Assembly: GCF_009739905.1 (NCBI RefSeq)
Contig: NZ_CP034279.1
Span: 6,138,001-6,202,000, forward strand
Length of the DNA stretch: 64,000 bases
DNA from: Streptomyces ficellus
GTDB lineage: Bacteria > Actinomycetota > Actinomycetes > Streptomycetales > Streptomycetaceae
Direction: 5' to 3'
Shown here: positions 31,796 through 40,804 of the stretch, in pieces
Layout: the number at the start of each line of letters is the position of its first letter
Numbering within the stretch: the stretch's first letter is position 1
Position numbers and translations under genes: made by a program
The notes under the pieces: model-generated
Told to the model about the DNA's origin: nothing
The model's input: only the letters and a program-made list of their open reading frames with translations
Databases searched by the model: none

Positions 31796-33259
31796 GTGCT
31801 GGACCAAGGCACAGCCCCTCCCGCCACCGAGAAGCCCACGCGCAAGGCGTCCGGCCTCTCCGCCCTCACCCGCCGGAAGCCGGTGGACCTGCTGGTCGCA
31901 GAGGGTGGGCAGGGTGAGGGCGGTTCGCTCCGCCGCTCGCTCTCCATGTGGCAGCTGACCATGATCAGCATCGGTGCCACCCTCGGCACCGGCATCTTCG
32001 TCGTCCTTGGCGAAGCCGTTCCGCTTGCCGGGCCGGCCGTCACGGTCGCCTTCGTCTTCGCCGGACTCACCGCGCTCTTCTCGGCGCTGTCGTACGCCGA
32101 GCTGGCGGGCACCATCCCGGTCGCGGGCTCTTCGTATTCGTACGCTTACGCAACGATGGGTGAAGTCGTCGCGTGGATCTGCGGCTGGTGCCTGCTGCTG
32201 GAGTACGGCGTGTCCGTCGCCGCGGTGGCGGTCGGCTGGGGCGACTACCTCAACGAGCTGCTCGACGGCACCATCGGCGTGACCCTGCCGACGGCGCTCT
32301 CCGCACCCCCCGGTGACGGCGGGATCTTCAACCTGCCCGCGCTGATCGTCGTCATGCTGGCGATGATCTTCCTGCTCGGCGGGGCGAAGGAGTCGGCCCG
32401 CGCCAACACGATCATGGTGGTCGTCAAGATCGCCGCGCTCGTGCTCTTCTGCACCATCGGCTTCATGGGCTTCACGTCGGGCAACTACTCCGACTTCATG
32501 CCGCTCGGCGTCAGCAGCATCGGCGCGGCCGGGGCCATCCTGTTCTTCTCGTACATCGGCTTCGACGCCGCCTCCACCGCCGGTGAGGAGGCCAAGGACC
32601 CCAAGCGGGACCTGCCGCGCGCGATCATGCTGTCGCTGGTCATCGTCACCGCGCTGTACGTGCTGGTCGCGGCCGTCGCCGTGGGCGCCTGGGACTGGAA
32701 GAAGTTCGAGGGCTCCGAGGCCTCGCTCGCCGCGATCATGAACGACGTCACCGGCCAGAGCTTCTGGGGCACCCTGCTCGCCGCCGGCGCGGTGATCTCC
32801 ATCGCCAGCGTCGTCCTCACCGTGCTCTACGGCCAGACCCGCATCCTCTTCGCGATGTCCCGCGACGGCCTGGTGCCCAAGGTCTTCGGCAAGGTCAACC
32901 CCAAGACGGGCACCCCGCGCGTCAACACCGTGATCGTCTCGCTGTTCTGCGGCATCCTCGCCGCCGCCGTCCCGCTCGGCGAGCTGGTCAACGCCACCAG
33001 CATCGGCACGCTGTTCGCCTTCGCGCTGGTCAACATCGCGGTCGTCGTCCTCCGCTACACCAAGCCGGACCTCGACCGAAGCTTCAAGGTCCCCTTCGGC
33101 CCGGTCTTCCCCGTCCTCGGGTTCCTGTTCTGCGGTTACAGCATGTACAGCCTCGACATGATCACCTGGGCGTACTTCGGAATCTGGATGGCCGTCGGTC
33201 TCGTGGTGTACTTCGTGTACGGCATGCGCCGCTCCCGATTGGCCACAGCAGAGAAGTGA
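31796..33259 (+). CDS. APC-family (CAT-type) amino-acid permease
   Basis: 487 residues with about twelve membrane segments. A cytoplasmic N-terminus of about 45 residues precedes TM1, which has the substrate motif SIGATLGTGIFVVLGE. Other signatures: FVFAGLTALFSALSYAEL, GSSYSYAYATMGEVVAW and FFSYIGFDAASTAGEEAKDP. This is the cationic amino-acid transporter branch. GTG 31796 follows AAGGAG (31781-31786); an upstream ATG (31779) overlaps that site. Followed 10 bases later by an Lrp regulator and close to lysine-degradation genes, so lysine or arginine import is likely but inferred. Confidence 0.9.
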   Translation: MLDQGTAPPATEKPTRKASGLSALTRRKPVDLLVAEGGQGEGGSLRRSLSMWQLTMISIGATLGTGIFVVLGEAVPLAGPAVTVAFVFAGLTALFSALSYAELAGTIPVAGSSYSYAYATMGEVVAWICGWCLLLEYGVSVAAVAVGWGDYLNELLDGTIGVTLPTALSAPPGDGGIFNLPALIVVMLAMIFLLGGAKESARANTIMVVVKIAALVLFCTIGFMGFTSGNYSDFMPLGVSSIGAAGAILFFSYIGFDAASTAGEEAKDPKRDLPRAIMLSLVIVTALYVLVAAVAVGAWDWKKFEGSEASLAAIMNDVTGQSFWGTLLAAGAVISIASVVLTVLYGQTRILFAMSRDGLVPKVFGKVNPKTGTPRVNTVIVSLFCGILAAAVPLGELVNATSIGTLFAFALVNIAVVVLRYTKPDLDRSFKVPFGPVFPVLGFLFCGYSMYSLDMITWAYFGIWMAVGLVVYFVYGMRRSRLATAEK

Positions 33260-33269
33260 CCCACCCGTA

Positions 33270-33725
33270 GTGCGACTGAACGATCTCGACGAACGCATCG
33301 TCCACGCCCTCGCCGAGGACGCCCGCCGCTCCTACGCCGACATCGGCTCGCTCGTCGGCCTGTCCGCGCCCGCCGTCAAGCGGCGCGTGGACCGGCTGCG
33401 GGCCGACGGCGCCATCACCGGGTTCACCGTCAGGGTCGACCCGGCGGCGCTCGGCTGGGAGACCGAGGGCTTCATCGAGATCTACGCACGCGGCAACACC
33501 TCGCCCGAGACCATCCAGCGCGGTCTCGAGCGCTACCCGGAGGTCGCGGCCGCGTCCACCGTCACCGGTGACGCGGACGCGATCGTCCAGGTCTTCGCCT
33601 CCGACATGCGCCACTTCGAGCGCGTGCTGGAGCGGATCGCGGGCGAGCCGTTCGTGGAGCGCACCAAGTCGGTGCTGGTGCTCTCGCCGCTGCTGCGGCG
33701 CTTCTCGTCCGGCTCGCCGGCCTAG
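33270..33725 (+). CDS. Lrp/AsnC-family transcriptional regulator
   Basis: 151 residues. N-terminal HTH (LDERIVHALAEDARRSYADI, GLSAPAVKRRVDRL) and C-terminal RAM/ACT effector domain (GFIEIYARG, VTGDADAIVQVFA). Starts at GTG 33270, 10 bases after the permease, so co-transcribed. Its stop abuts the stop of the convergent secreted-protein gene (TAGTCA). Being between the permease and davAB, both preceded by matching CGCAA arrays, it is the obvious candidate regulator. Confidence 0.93.
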   Translation: MRLNDLDERIVHALAEDARRSYADIGSLVGLSAPAVKRRVDRLRADGAITGFTVRVDPAALGWETEGFIEIYARGNTSPETIQRGLERYPEVAAASTVTGDADAIVQVFASDMRHFERVLERIAGEPFVERTKSVLVLSPLLRRFSSGSPA

Positions 33726-34289
33726 TCAGCCCTTCGGGTACTCCGGCTGCCACGGCAGAACCCGGAAGTCGCCCGTGCCGCCCTTGACCTTCTCGAACGG
33801 CGCCGCGCTCATGCACTTCGGCAGCTTCTTGCTCTCCTCGGGCTCGGAGCCGATCCAGCTGTAGCCCAGCCGGTCGTGCCCGCCCAGGTCGTGCACCGAG
33901 ATCCCGACGCGCCGGCCCTTGAACGGGGTGTCGCTGTCGGTGACGACACCGGTCACCACCGCCACCTTCCCGCCCGTCACCAGGCAGTCCACACGGGCCT
34001 TCGCCCAGCCGGACGTACCGTCCGGGAAGACGTGCCGGAAGCTGAACGTGCCGGTCGCCGCCTCCGGGTTCATGTTGTCCCGCGCGGCCAGGTGCGCGTC
34101 GAAGGTGAAGGTGATGTCGTCGCCGGCCGGCCGGTACAGCTTCGCCGTACCCGTCAGCGCGGCCGCCTCCCGGGTGACGGCCGGCCGGGCCGGGTCGTCC
34201 GCCGTGGCGGTGGCCACGGCGGGACCGGTGCCCATGAGGGTCAGCAGCACGGCCGCCCCGACGGCGACGACCTTCGTACGGTGGTTCAT
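33726..34289 (-). CDS. Secreted hypothetical protein
   Basis: 187 residues. A Sec signal peptide (MNHRTKVVAVGAAVLLTLMG, cleavage probably after VATATA) precedes a beta-rich mature domain with two cysteines (VDCLVTGG and KLPKCMSA) that may form a disulfide. No recognised family. ATG 34289 is chosen from the signal peptide, although the frame is open to 34490. It is transcribed away from davA and converges on the Lrp gene. Confidence 0.8.
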   Translation of the reverse strand: MNHRTKVVAVGAAVLLTLMGTGPAVATATADDPARPAVTREAAALTGTAKLYRPAGDDITFTFDAHLAARDNMNPEAATGTFSFRHVFPDGTSGWAKARVDCLVTGGKVAVVTGVVTDSDTPFKGRRVGISVHDLGGHDRLGYSWIGSEPEESKKLPKCMSAAPFEKVKGGTGDFRVLPWQPEYPKG

Positions 34290-34425
34290 GGTGGGAGCCC
34301 TTTCCGGCCGGTGAATCGGACGTCCCTCACTGTTCCGCCCGGCCCCCGCCCGCCACATCGCGCCCGGGTCGGGTCGCCCCTCCGCCGCGCGGCGGGCACG
34401 CCCTCCGACCTGCGGGCGAGCGGCC

Positions 34426-34523
34426 CGCAATGAATCTCCGCCGACCGGCCCATCCACGCAACAGATCGCTCGTCGGTCCGCAACGGTCACGCCTTGTCCC
34501 GGAAGAACACCGGACCGTACCGT
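34426..34523 (+). promoter_or_regulatory. Triple CGCAA operator array and promoter of davAB
   Basis: CGCAATG at 34426, CGCAACA at 34457 and CGCAACG at 34479 have spacings of 31 and 22 bases, followed by a possible -10 TACCGT at 34518-34523, 39 bases from the start of the last copy. The permease promoter has the same three elements with spacings 30 and 21 and a -10 at 38. The 304-base gap from 34290 to 34593 holds this and the 12-base tandem repeat only. Confidence 0.55.
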
Positions 34524-34530
34524 TTTGAAC

Positions 34531-34554
34531 GTCTTCGTTGACGTCTTCGTTGAC
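34531..34554 (+). repeat. 12-base tandem duplication in the davA leader
   Basis: GTCTTCGTTGAC occurs twice in exact tandem, 40 bases before the davA start and just downstream of the predicted -10. Its role is unknown; it could be slippage or part of an operator or leader structure. Confidence 0.75.
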
Positions 34555-34593
34555 GCCCTTCCCTCCCGTCACACACCCGACCGAGGTCTGCCG

Positions 34594-35394
34594 ATGCCGC
34601 CGCTGCGCACCGCCCTGCTCCAGAGCTCCGGACAGCCCGGTGACGTCGCCGCCAACCTCAAGGTCCTCGACGAGGCCGCCGCCCGCGCCGCCGCCACCGG
34701 CGCCGGCCTGCTGGTCGCCCCCGAGATGTTCCTGACCGGGTACGCGATCGGCGACGAGGGCGTCGCCCGGCTGGCCGAGCCCGCCGACGGGGAGTCCGCC
34801 GACGCCGTCGCCGGCATCGCCGAGCGCCACGACCTCGCCGTCGCCTACGGCTACCCCGAGCGCGACGGCACCACGGTCTACAACGCGGCCCAGCTCATCG
34901 GCCCCGACGGCACGCGGCTCCTGAACTACCGCAAGACGCACCTCTACGGCGACTTCGAGAGCGGCGCGTTCACCCCCGGCGACCAGCCCGTCGCCCAGAC
35001 GGAGCTCGGCGGCCTGCGCGTCGGCCTGATGATCTGCTACGACGTGGAGTTCCCGGAGAACGTCCGGGCGCACGCGCTGGCCGGCACCCAGCTCCTGCTG
35101 GTGCCCACCGCCCTGATGCACCCGGCCGAGGTCGTCGCCGAGTCCGTCGTCCCGGTGCGCGCCTTCGAGAACCAGATCTACGTCGCGTACGCCAACCGGA
35201 CCGGCCCCGAGGGCGACTTCGAGTTCGTCGGCCTGTCCGCGCTCGCCGGCCCCGACGGCACCGCCCGCGCCCGTGCCGGACGCGGCGAGGAACTGGTCGC
35301 CGGCGACGTCGACCCGGAGTTCCTGACCGGCTCGCGCGAGGTCAACCCGTACCTGCGCGACCGCCGCCCCGGCCTCTACACCTCCCTCGTCTGA
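34594..35394 (+). CDS. davA: Nitrilase-superfamily amidase, DavA-like (5-aminovaleramidase)
   Basis: 266 residues, carbon-nitrogen hydrolase with the Glu-Lys-Cys triad visible: Glu44 in APEMFLTGY, Lys114 in NYRKTHLYG, Cys148 in GLMICYDVEFPE. Its sequence resembles Pseudomonas putida DavA as I remember it (EMFLTGY, GYPER, NYRKTHLFG, ICYDIEFPEN), which hydrolyses 5-aminovaleramide to 5-aminovalerate. ATG 34594 is used; the frame is open to 34525 without a better start. It sits 44 bases before the matching monooxygenase gene, the DavB/DavA pair of lysine degradation. Another amide substrate cannot be excluded. Confidence 0.85.
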   Translation: MPPLRTALLQSSGQPGDVAANLKVLDEAAARAAATGAGLLVAPEMFLTGYAIGDEGVARLAEPADGESADAVAGIAERHDLAVAYGYPERDGTTVYNAAQLIGPDGTRLLNYRKTHLYGDFESGAFTPGDQPVAQTELGGLRVGLMICYDVEFPENVRAHALAGTQLLLVPTALMHPAEVVAESVVPVRAFENQIYVAYANRTGPEGDFEFVGLSALAGPDGTARARAGRGEELVAGDVDPEFLTGSREVNPYLRDRRPGLYTSLV

Positions 35395-35438
35395 GCCTTC
35401 CGCCCCTCCCCAGCTTTCCCGCAAGGAGTCCGTACCCC

Positions 35439-37133
35439 ATGACGTCCACGGTGCCCACCGCCGTCCAGCACACCGACGCGCAGCCGCCGATCACCATGTT
35501 CGGTCCGGACTTCCCGTACGCGTACGACGACTACCTGGCCCACCCGGCCGGGCTCGGCCAGATACCCGCCACCGAGCACGGCACCGAGGTCGCCGTCATC
35601 GGCGGCGGCCTGTCCGGCATCGTCGCCGCCTACGAGCTGATGAAGATGGGCCTCAAGCCCGTCGTCTACGAGGCCGACCAGATCGGCGGCCGGCTGCGCA
35701 CCGTGGGCTTCGAGGGCACCGCCACCGAGGGCCTGACCGCCGAGATGGGCGCCATGCGCTTCCCGCCCTCCTCCACCGCGCTCCAGCACTACATCGACCT
35801 CGTGGACCTCAAGACCCAGCCGTTCCCCAACCCGCTGGCCGAGTCCACCCCCTCGACCGTCGTCGACCTCAAGGGCGAGTCGCACTACGCCGAGACCATC
35901 GACGACCTCCCGCAGGTCTACCGCGACGTGGCGCGCGCGTGGAACGAGTGCCTGGAGGAGGGCGCGGACTTCTCCGACATGAACCGCGCCATGCGCGAGC
36001 GCGACGTCCCGCGCATCCGCGAGATCTGGGCCAAGCTGGTCGAGAAGCTCGACAACCAGACGTTCTACGGCTTCCTCTGCGACTCCGAGGCGTTCAAGTC
36101 CTTCCGGCACCGCGAGATCTTCGGCCAGGTCGGCTTCGGCACCGGCGGCTGGGACACCGACTTCCCCAACTCCATCCTGGAGATCCTCCGCGTCGTCTAC
36201 ACCGAGGCCGACGACCACCACCGCGGCATCGTCGGCGGCTCGCAGCAGCTCCCGCTGCGCCTGTGGGAGCGCGAGCCGCAGAAGATCGTCCACTGGCCGC
36301 TCGGTACGTCGCTGAAGTCGCTCCACGAGGGCGACCCCAAGCCCGCCGTCACGCGCCTGCACCGCACCGCCGGCAACCGCATCACCGTCACCGACGCGAA
36401 CGGCGACATCCGCACGTACCAGGCGGCGATCTTCACCGCCCAGTCCTGGCTGCTGCTCTCCAAGATCGCCTGCGACGACTCGCTCTTCCCCATCGACCAC
36501 TGGACGGCGATGGAGCGCACCCACTACATGGAGAGCTCCAAGCTGTTCGTCCCGGTCGACCGGCCGTTCTGGCTGGACAAGGACGAGGAGACAGGGCGGG
36601 ACGTCATGTCGATGACGCTCACCGACCGCATGACCCGCGGCACCTACCTGCTGGACGACGGCCCGGACAAGCCGGCCGTGATCTGCCTGTCGTACACCTG
36701 GTGCGACGACAGCCTGAAGTGGCTGCCCCTCTCGCCGAACGAGCGCATGGAGGTCATGCTCAAGTCGCTCGGCGAGATCTACCCGAAGGTCGACATCCGC
36801 TCGCACATCATCGGCAACCCGGTGACGGTGTCCTGGGAGAACGAGCCCTACTTCATGGGCGCCTTCAAGGCCAACCTCCCCGGCCACTACCGCTACCAGC
36901 GCCGCCTGTTCACCCACTTCATGCAGGACCGCCTGCCCGAGGACAAGCGGGGCATCTTCCTCGCGGGTGACGACATCTCCTGGACCGCCGGCTGGGCCGA
37001 GGGCGCCGTCCAGACCGCGCTCAACGCGGTGTGGGGCGTCATGCACCACTTCGGCGGCGCGACCGACGCCACCAACCCCGGCCCGGGCGACGTCTACGAC
37101 GAGATCGCGCCGGTGGAACTGCCGGAGGACTGA
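35439..37133 (+). CDS. davB: Flavin amino-acid monooxygenase, DavB-like (lysine 2-monooxygenase)
   Basis: 564 residues, flavin amine-oxidase fold with FAD dinucleotide site VAVIGGGLSGIVAAYELMKM near residue 50, substrate-side EMGAMRFPPSST and the C-terminal FAD motif IFLAGDDISWTAGWAEGA. Long stretches look like P. putida lysine 2-monooxygenase (ITMFGPDFPYAYDDYLAHPA; FGQVGFGTGGWDTDFPNS; NPGPGDVYDEI), including the C-terminus. The reaction is oxidative decarboxylation of L-lysine to 5-aminovaleramide, the substrate of DavA. The related tryptophan 2-monooxygenases are the main alternative. Its 3' end overlaps the convergent gene by 40 bases. Confidence 0.87.
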   Translation: MTSTVPTAVQHTDAQPPITMFGPDFPYAYDDYLAHPAGLGQIPATEHGTEVAVIGGGLSGIVAAYELMKMGLKPVVYEADQIGGRLRTVGFEGTATEGLTAEMGAMRFPPSSTALQHYIDLVDLKTQPFPNPLAESTPSTVVDLKGESHYAETIDDLPQVYRDVARAWNECLEEGADFSDMNRAMRERDVPRIREIWAKLVEKLDNQTFYGFLCDSEAFKSFRHREIFGQVGFGTGGWDTDFPNSILEILRVVYTEADDHHRGIVGGSQQLPLRLWEREPQKIVHWPLGTSLKSLHEGDPKPAVTRLHRTAGNRITVTDANGDIRTYQAAIFTAQSWLLLSKIACDDSLFPIDHWTAMERTHYMESSKLFVPVDRPFWLDKDEETGRDVMSMTLTDRMTRGTYLLDDGPDKPAVICLSYTWCDDSLKWLPLSPNERMEVMLKSLGEIYPKVDIRSHIIGNPVTVSWENEPYFMGAFKANLPGHYRYQRRLFTHFMQDRLPEDKRGIFLAGDDISWTAGWAEGAVQTALNAVWGVMHHFGGATDATNPGPGDVYDEIAPVELPED

Positions 37134-37894
37134 GCGACCAGCGGGGTGAGCATCAGCCGCCCCGCCATCCCCACGGAGCGGTCGAGGCGTTCGGTGAACT
37201 CCTCGGCCAGCTCCGGCAGCCCGCCCAGCCCGCTCGTCAGTGTGCCGCCCAGGCGGCCCAGCCCGTCCAGGCGGCCCAGACCGTCCAGGCGTTCCAGCTG
37301 CCACAGGGACCGGGCCGCGAGCCACGCCCCCTCACGGGCCCGGTCCAGGCTCCAGCAGCCCAGCAGATGCGTCAGCGGGTCGGCCACCTCCAGCAGGTCC
37401 GGCCCCGGCATCAGCTCTTCGCGGATGCGCTCCTCCAGCAGGGTGAGGACATCGCCCACCCGCTCGAACTCCCCCTCCAGGTCGGCGGGTTCGCAGCGGA
37501 GCGTACGACAGGTGTCCACCACGGCCAGCGCCAGGTCGTGCCCGACGTGCGCGTTGATACCGGCCAGGGCGAACTGCAGCGGGCGTACGCCCGGATGGCG
37601 CCGGTACTGGAAGACCGGCCACCAGCACGCCGGCGGGCGCCCACCCGCGGCGACCGCGTCGACCGCCGCCAGGTACCGCTCCGCGAACCGGACGTCCAGC
37701 GTCACGGCGGCCCGCCGGTCGGCGAACTCGCCCGCTTCGATGCGCCGCTCGATCTCCTCCGTGACCGTGAGGTACACCCGGTTGAAGACCGCCACCCCGT
37801 CCGTCTCCGGCCACAGCTCGCGCAGCGCGCGCATCCGTGCCACGACCGGGCCGACCGCGGAGGGGGCGGACGAGAACTGTTCGATCTGCGCCAT
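37094..37894 (-). CDS. DUF5995-type hypothetical protein
   Basis: 266-residue mostly helical protein. The N-terminal half (VVARMRALRELWP, DGVAVFNRVYLTVTEEIERR, LQFALAGINAHVGHDLALAV) matches what I recall as DUF5995, a family of unknown function. The conserved NAHVGHDLALA and Asp/His residues suggest a metal site. The C-terminal part contains LDGLGR twice, encoded by an exact-length 18-base tandem repeat (37253-37288). ATG 37894. It overlaps the davB 3' end tail to tail. Confidence 0.8.
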   Translation of the reverse strand: MAQIEQFSSAPSAVGPVVARMRALRELWPETDGVAVFNRVYLTVTEEIERRIEAGEFADRRAAVTLDVRFAERYLAAVDAVAAGGRPPACWWPVFQYRRHPGVRPLQFALAGINAHVGHDLALAVVDTCRTLRCEPADLEGEFERVGDVLTLLEERIREELMPGPDLLEVADPLTHLLGCWSLDRAREGAWLAARSLWQLERLDGLGRLDGLGRLGGTLTSGLGGLPELAEEFTERLDRSVGMAGRLMLTPLVAQSSGSSTGAISS

Positions 37895-38003
37895 GGGGGC
37901 AGCGTTCCAGTAGGTAGGCTCTCGGTGGTGTCATCGCGCCGGGCTTCCCCGAAACGGGGGAACCATCCCGCCCGGGCGAGCACCTGGGGGAGGGGATCAG
38001 ACG

Positions 38004-39392
38004 GTGTCAGGCGTGCGCGGACAGCGCCGTACGGACAGGATGGCTGGGCTCGGACGGCCGGAGGCCGAGGGGGCGGAAGCCGAAGGGGCGGAAGCGCGGT
38101 TGTGGGGCGCTCAGCCGCCGGCGGCGGAACAACCGGGGGCGCCTGATCTGCCCGGGGCGCCGCGGGCCGCCTCCGCTCCGGCCGCCGGGAACCGGCGTGC
38201 CGCGCGGGACCGGCGGGCCGCGCGACGGCGCACGGCGCGCCGCCACGCCATGGTCGCCGCCGCGTCGGTGGTCGTCGCCGTCGGCACCGTCAGCGGGCTG
38301 CTGGCCGCGACCGGGGGCGAGGAGAAGCACACGGCCCTGCCCGCGCCCGAGGTGACCACGAGCGCCCTCCAGCTGCCGCTGCCCGCCCGCCCGAGCCCCA
38401 GGGCCGCCTCGCCGACGCCCTCGCCCTCGCCCTCCGTCACGGCCGTGAAGCCGTCCGTCCGGCCGAGCCCGAAGCCCAAGCCGCCGGCGAAGAAGAGCAA
38501 GGCCCCCGCGGCGCCCGCGGCGCGGACCGTGTCGGCCGACCTCTACCGGCACCCGCAGTCGCAGGTACTGGACTGGGTGCGGGCCAACCCGGGCGACTCG
38601 CGCCGGGCCGTCATCGAATCCCGGATCGCCGACCAGCCGGCCGCCGTGTGGTTCGCCCAGTACGACCCCGGCGCCATCACTGGCAGGGTCCGCGCCGTCA
38701 CCTCCGGGGCCGCCGCCGCGGGCCGGGTGCCCGTCCTCGTGCCGTACGCGATACCCGACCGCGACTGCGGCGGTGCCTCGCAGGGCGGGGCGCCCGACCT
38801 CGCCGCGTACGACGGGTGGATACGGAACTTCGCGGACGGGCTCGGCAGCGGGCCGGTCATCGTCGTCCTCGAACCCGACTCGATCGCGCTCGCCGACTGC
38901 CTCTCGTCCGGTGAGCGGGCCGCCCGCTACGCCTCGCTCGCCCGGGCAGGCAAGGCACTGCGGGCCGCCAACCCGCAGGCCAAGGTGTACTTCGACGCGG
39001 GCCACTCCGGCTGGCACTCGGCGTCGAAGATGGCCGGCGCCCTGCGCCAGGCGGACGCCGCGACCAGCAGCGACGGCATCTTCACCAACGTCTCCAACTT
39101 CCACGCCACCGCCGACGAGGCCTCCTACGCCCGACGCGTGCTCGCCGCCCTCGGCGGCCCGTCCCACCTGGGCGCCGTCATCGACACCAGCCGCAACGGC
39201 AACGGCGCCCCCGCGCCCGGTGAGTGGTGCGACCCGGCGGGCCGGGCGCTCGGCCGGACGCCGACCACCCGGACCGGTGACGCGCGGATCGACGCCTACC
39301 TGTGGATCAAGCTGCCGGGCGAGTCGGACGGCTGCTCGGGCTCGGCGGGGGAGTTCTCCGCCGGCTACGCCTACGACCTGGCGACCGGCTGA
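38004..39392 (+). CDS. Membrane-anchored GH6 glycoside hydrolase
   Basis: 462 residues. An Arg/Ala-rich cytoplasmic N-terminus and a single membrane anchor (about residues 80-103, MVAAASVVVAVGTVSGLLAA) precede a Pro/Ser-rich linker and a family 6 cellulase catalytic domain from about residue 175. GH6 marks: VLVPYAIPDRDCGG (catalytic acid region near residue 252), VIVVLEPDSIAL near 290, VYFDAGHSGW, NVSNFHATADE, VIDTSRNGNG and EWCDPAGRALG. It should cleave beta-1,4-glucan outside the cell. GTG 38004 is uncertain; a 15-base tandem repeat encodes part of the N-terminus (about 38062-38095). Its end overlaps the convergent permease by 22 bases. Confidence 0.88.
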   Translation: MSGVRGQRRTDRMAGLGRPEAEGAEAEGAEARLWGAQPPAAEQPGAPDLPGAPRAASAPAAGNRRAARDRRAARRRTARRHAMVAAASVVVAVGTVSGLLAATGGEEKHTALPAPEVTTSALQLPLPARPSPRAASPTPSPSPSVTAVKPSVRPSPKPKPPAKKSKAPAAPAARTVSADLYRHPQSQVLDWVRANPGDSRRAVIESRIADQPAAVWFAQYDPGAITGRVRAVTSGAAAAGRVPVLVPYAIPDRDCGGASQGGAPDLAAYDGWIRNFADGLGSGPVIVVLEPDSIALADCLSSGERAARYASLARAGKALRAANPQAKVYFDAGHSGWHSASKMAGALRQADAATSSDGIFTNVSNFHATADEASYARRVLAALGGPSHLGAVIDTSRNGNGAPAPGEWCDPAGRALGRTPTTRTGDARIDAYLWIKLPGESDGCSGSAGEFSAGYAYDLATG

Positions 39393-40804
39393 CCGTCGTC
39401 GCCCGTGCCTTCGCCCTTGCCGCCGCCCCCGCTGTCGCTCTCGTAGGAGCTGGTGCCGGAGTCCAGCAGCGGCTCCTGCTCCTTGAGGTGCGCGGGGGCG
39501 AAGGCGCGCAGGACGTGATAGCCCGTGATGACGACGATCGTGCCCAGCGCGATGCCGCCCAGCTCGAAGTTGTCGGTGATCTTCAGGCTCACGCCGCCGA
39601 CGCCGATGATGATGCCCGCGGCGGCCGGCACGAGGTTGAGCGGGTTGCGCAGGTCGACCCCCGCGTTGATCCAGATCTGCGCGCCCAGCAGACCGATCAT
39701 CCCGTACAGGATGACGGTGATCCCGCCCAGCACCCCGCCCGGAATCGCGGCGACGACCGCGCCGAACTTGGGGCACAGGCCGAACAGCAGCGCGAAGCCG
39801 GCGGCGGCCCAGTAGGCGGCCGTCGAATAGACCCGGGTGGCGGCCATGACGCCGATGTTCTCCGAGTACGTGGTGTTCGGCGGGCCGCCCACCGCCGTCG
39901 ACAGGACCGAGGCGGCGCCGTCCGCGGCGATGGCGGTGCCCAGCTTGTCGTCGAGCGGGTCGCCCGTCATCTCGCCGACCGCCTTGACGTGCCCCGCGTT
40001 CTCCGCGACCAGAGCGATGACGACCGGCAGCGCCACGAGGATCGCCGACCACTCGAAGGCCGGGGCGTGGAACGACGGCAGCCCCACCCAGTCGGCCTTG
40101 GCCACGCCGGAGAGGTCCAGGCGCCAGTGGTCGACCGCCTCGGGGCCGCCGAGTGGCGAGTGGATCTTGCCGAACGTCAGGTCCAGCACCCACGACAGCG
40201 CGTACCCGAAGACCAGCCCCAGGGCGATCGCCACCCGTGACCAGAAACCGCGCAGGCAGACGACGGCCAGGCCGGTGAACAGCATCACCAGCAGCGCGGT
40301 CCACTGGTCCTGCGGCCAGTACGTCGACGCCGTCACCGGCGCCAGGTTGAACCCGATCAGCATCACGACCGCGCCCGTCACGATCGGCGGCATCGCCGCG
40401 TGGATGATCCGCGCGCCGAACCGCCGTACCGCGAGCCCCGCGAGGAACAGCACGACGCCGACCACCAGGACCGCCCCGGTGACGGTGGCGCTGTCACCGC
40501 CGGACGCCCGGATGGTCGCGGCCACGCCGACGAACGACAGGGAACAGCCCAGGTAGCTGGGCACCTTGCCGCGCGTCGCCAGGAGGAAGATCACCGTCGC
40601 GACACCCGACATCATGATCGCCAGGTTGGGGTCGAGCCCCATCAGGACCGGCGCCACGAACGACGCGCCGAACATCGCCACCACGTGCTGCGCGCCGAGC
40701 CCGACCGTCCGGGGCCACGAGAGCCGCTCGTCGGGTCGGACGACGGCTCCGGGAGCGGGTGTCCGTCCGTCGCCGTGCAGGGTCCAGCGCACGCCGAGGT
40801 TCAT
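39371..40804 (-). CDS. NCS2-family uracil-xanthine permease
   Basis: 477 residues with about 14 membrane segments. Signatures: GLGAQHVVAMFGASFVAPVL, the binding-site helix VALVAENAGHVKAVGEMTG, the GGPPNTTYSENIGVMAATR region, and ITVILYGMIGLLGAQIW. This is the UraA/RutG-type uracil branch rather than the xanthine branch. ATG 40804 is preceded by GGAG on the minus strand; the longer frame runs through the dispersed repeat and is not real. The C-terminus (glycine/serine rich) overlaps the GH6 gene. It imports pyrimidine base by proton symport, complementing the pyr operon in the same window. Confidence 0.92.
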   Translation of the reverse strand: MNLGVRWTLHGDGRTPAPGAVVRPDERLSWPRTVGLGAQHVVAMFGASFVAPVLMGLDPNLAIMMSGVATVIFLLATRGKVPSYLGCSLSFVGVAATIRASGGDSATVTGAVLVVGVVLFLAGLAVRRFGARIIHAAMPPIVTGAVVMLIGFNLAPVTASTYWPQDQWTALLVMLFTGLAVVCLRGFWSRVAIALGLVFGYALSWVLDLTFGKIHSPLGGPEAVDHWRLDLSGVAKADWVGLPSFHAPAFEWSAILVALPVVIALVAENAGHVKAVGEMTGDPLDDKLGTAIAADGAASVLSTAVGGPPNTTYSENIGVMAATRVYSTAAYWAAAGFALLFGLCPKFGAVVAAIPGGVLGGITVILYGMIGLLGAQIWINAGVDLRNPLNLVPAAAGIIIGVGGVSLKITDNFELGGIALGTIVVITGYHVLRAFAPAHLKEQEPLLDSGTSSYESDSGGGGKGEGTGDDGQPVARS

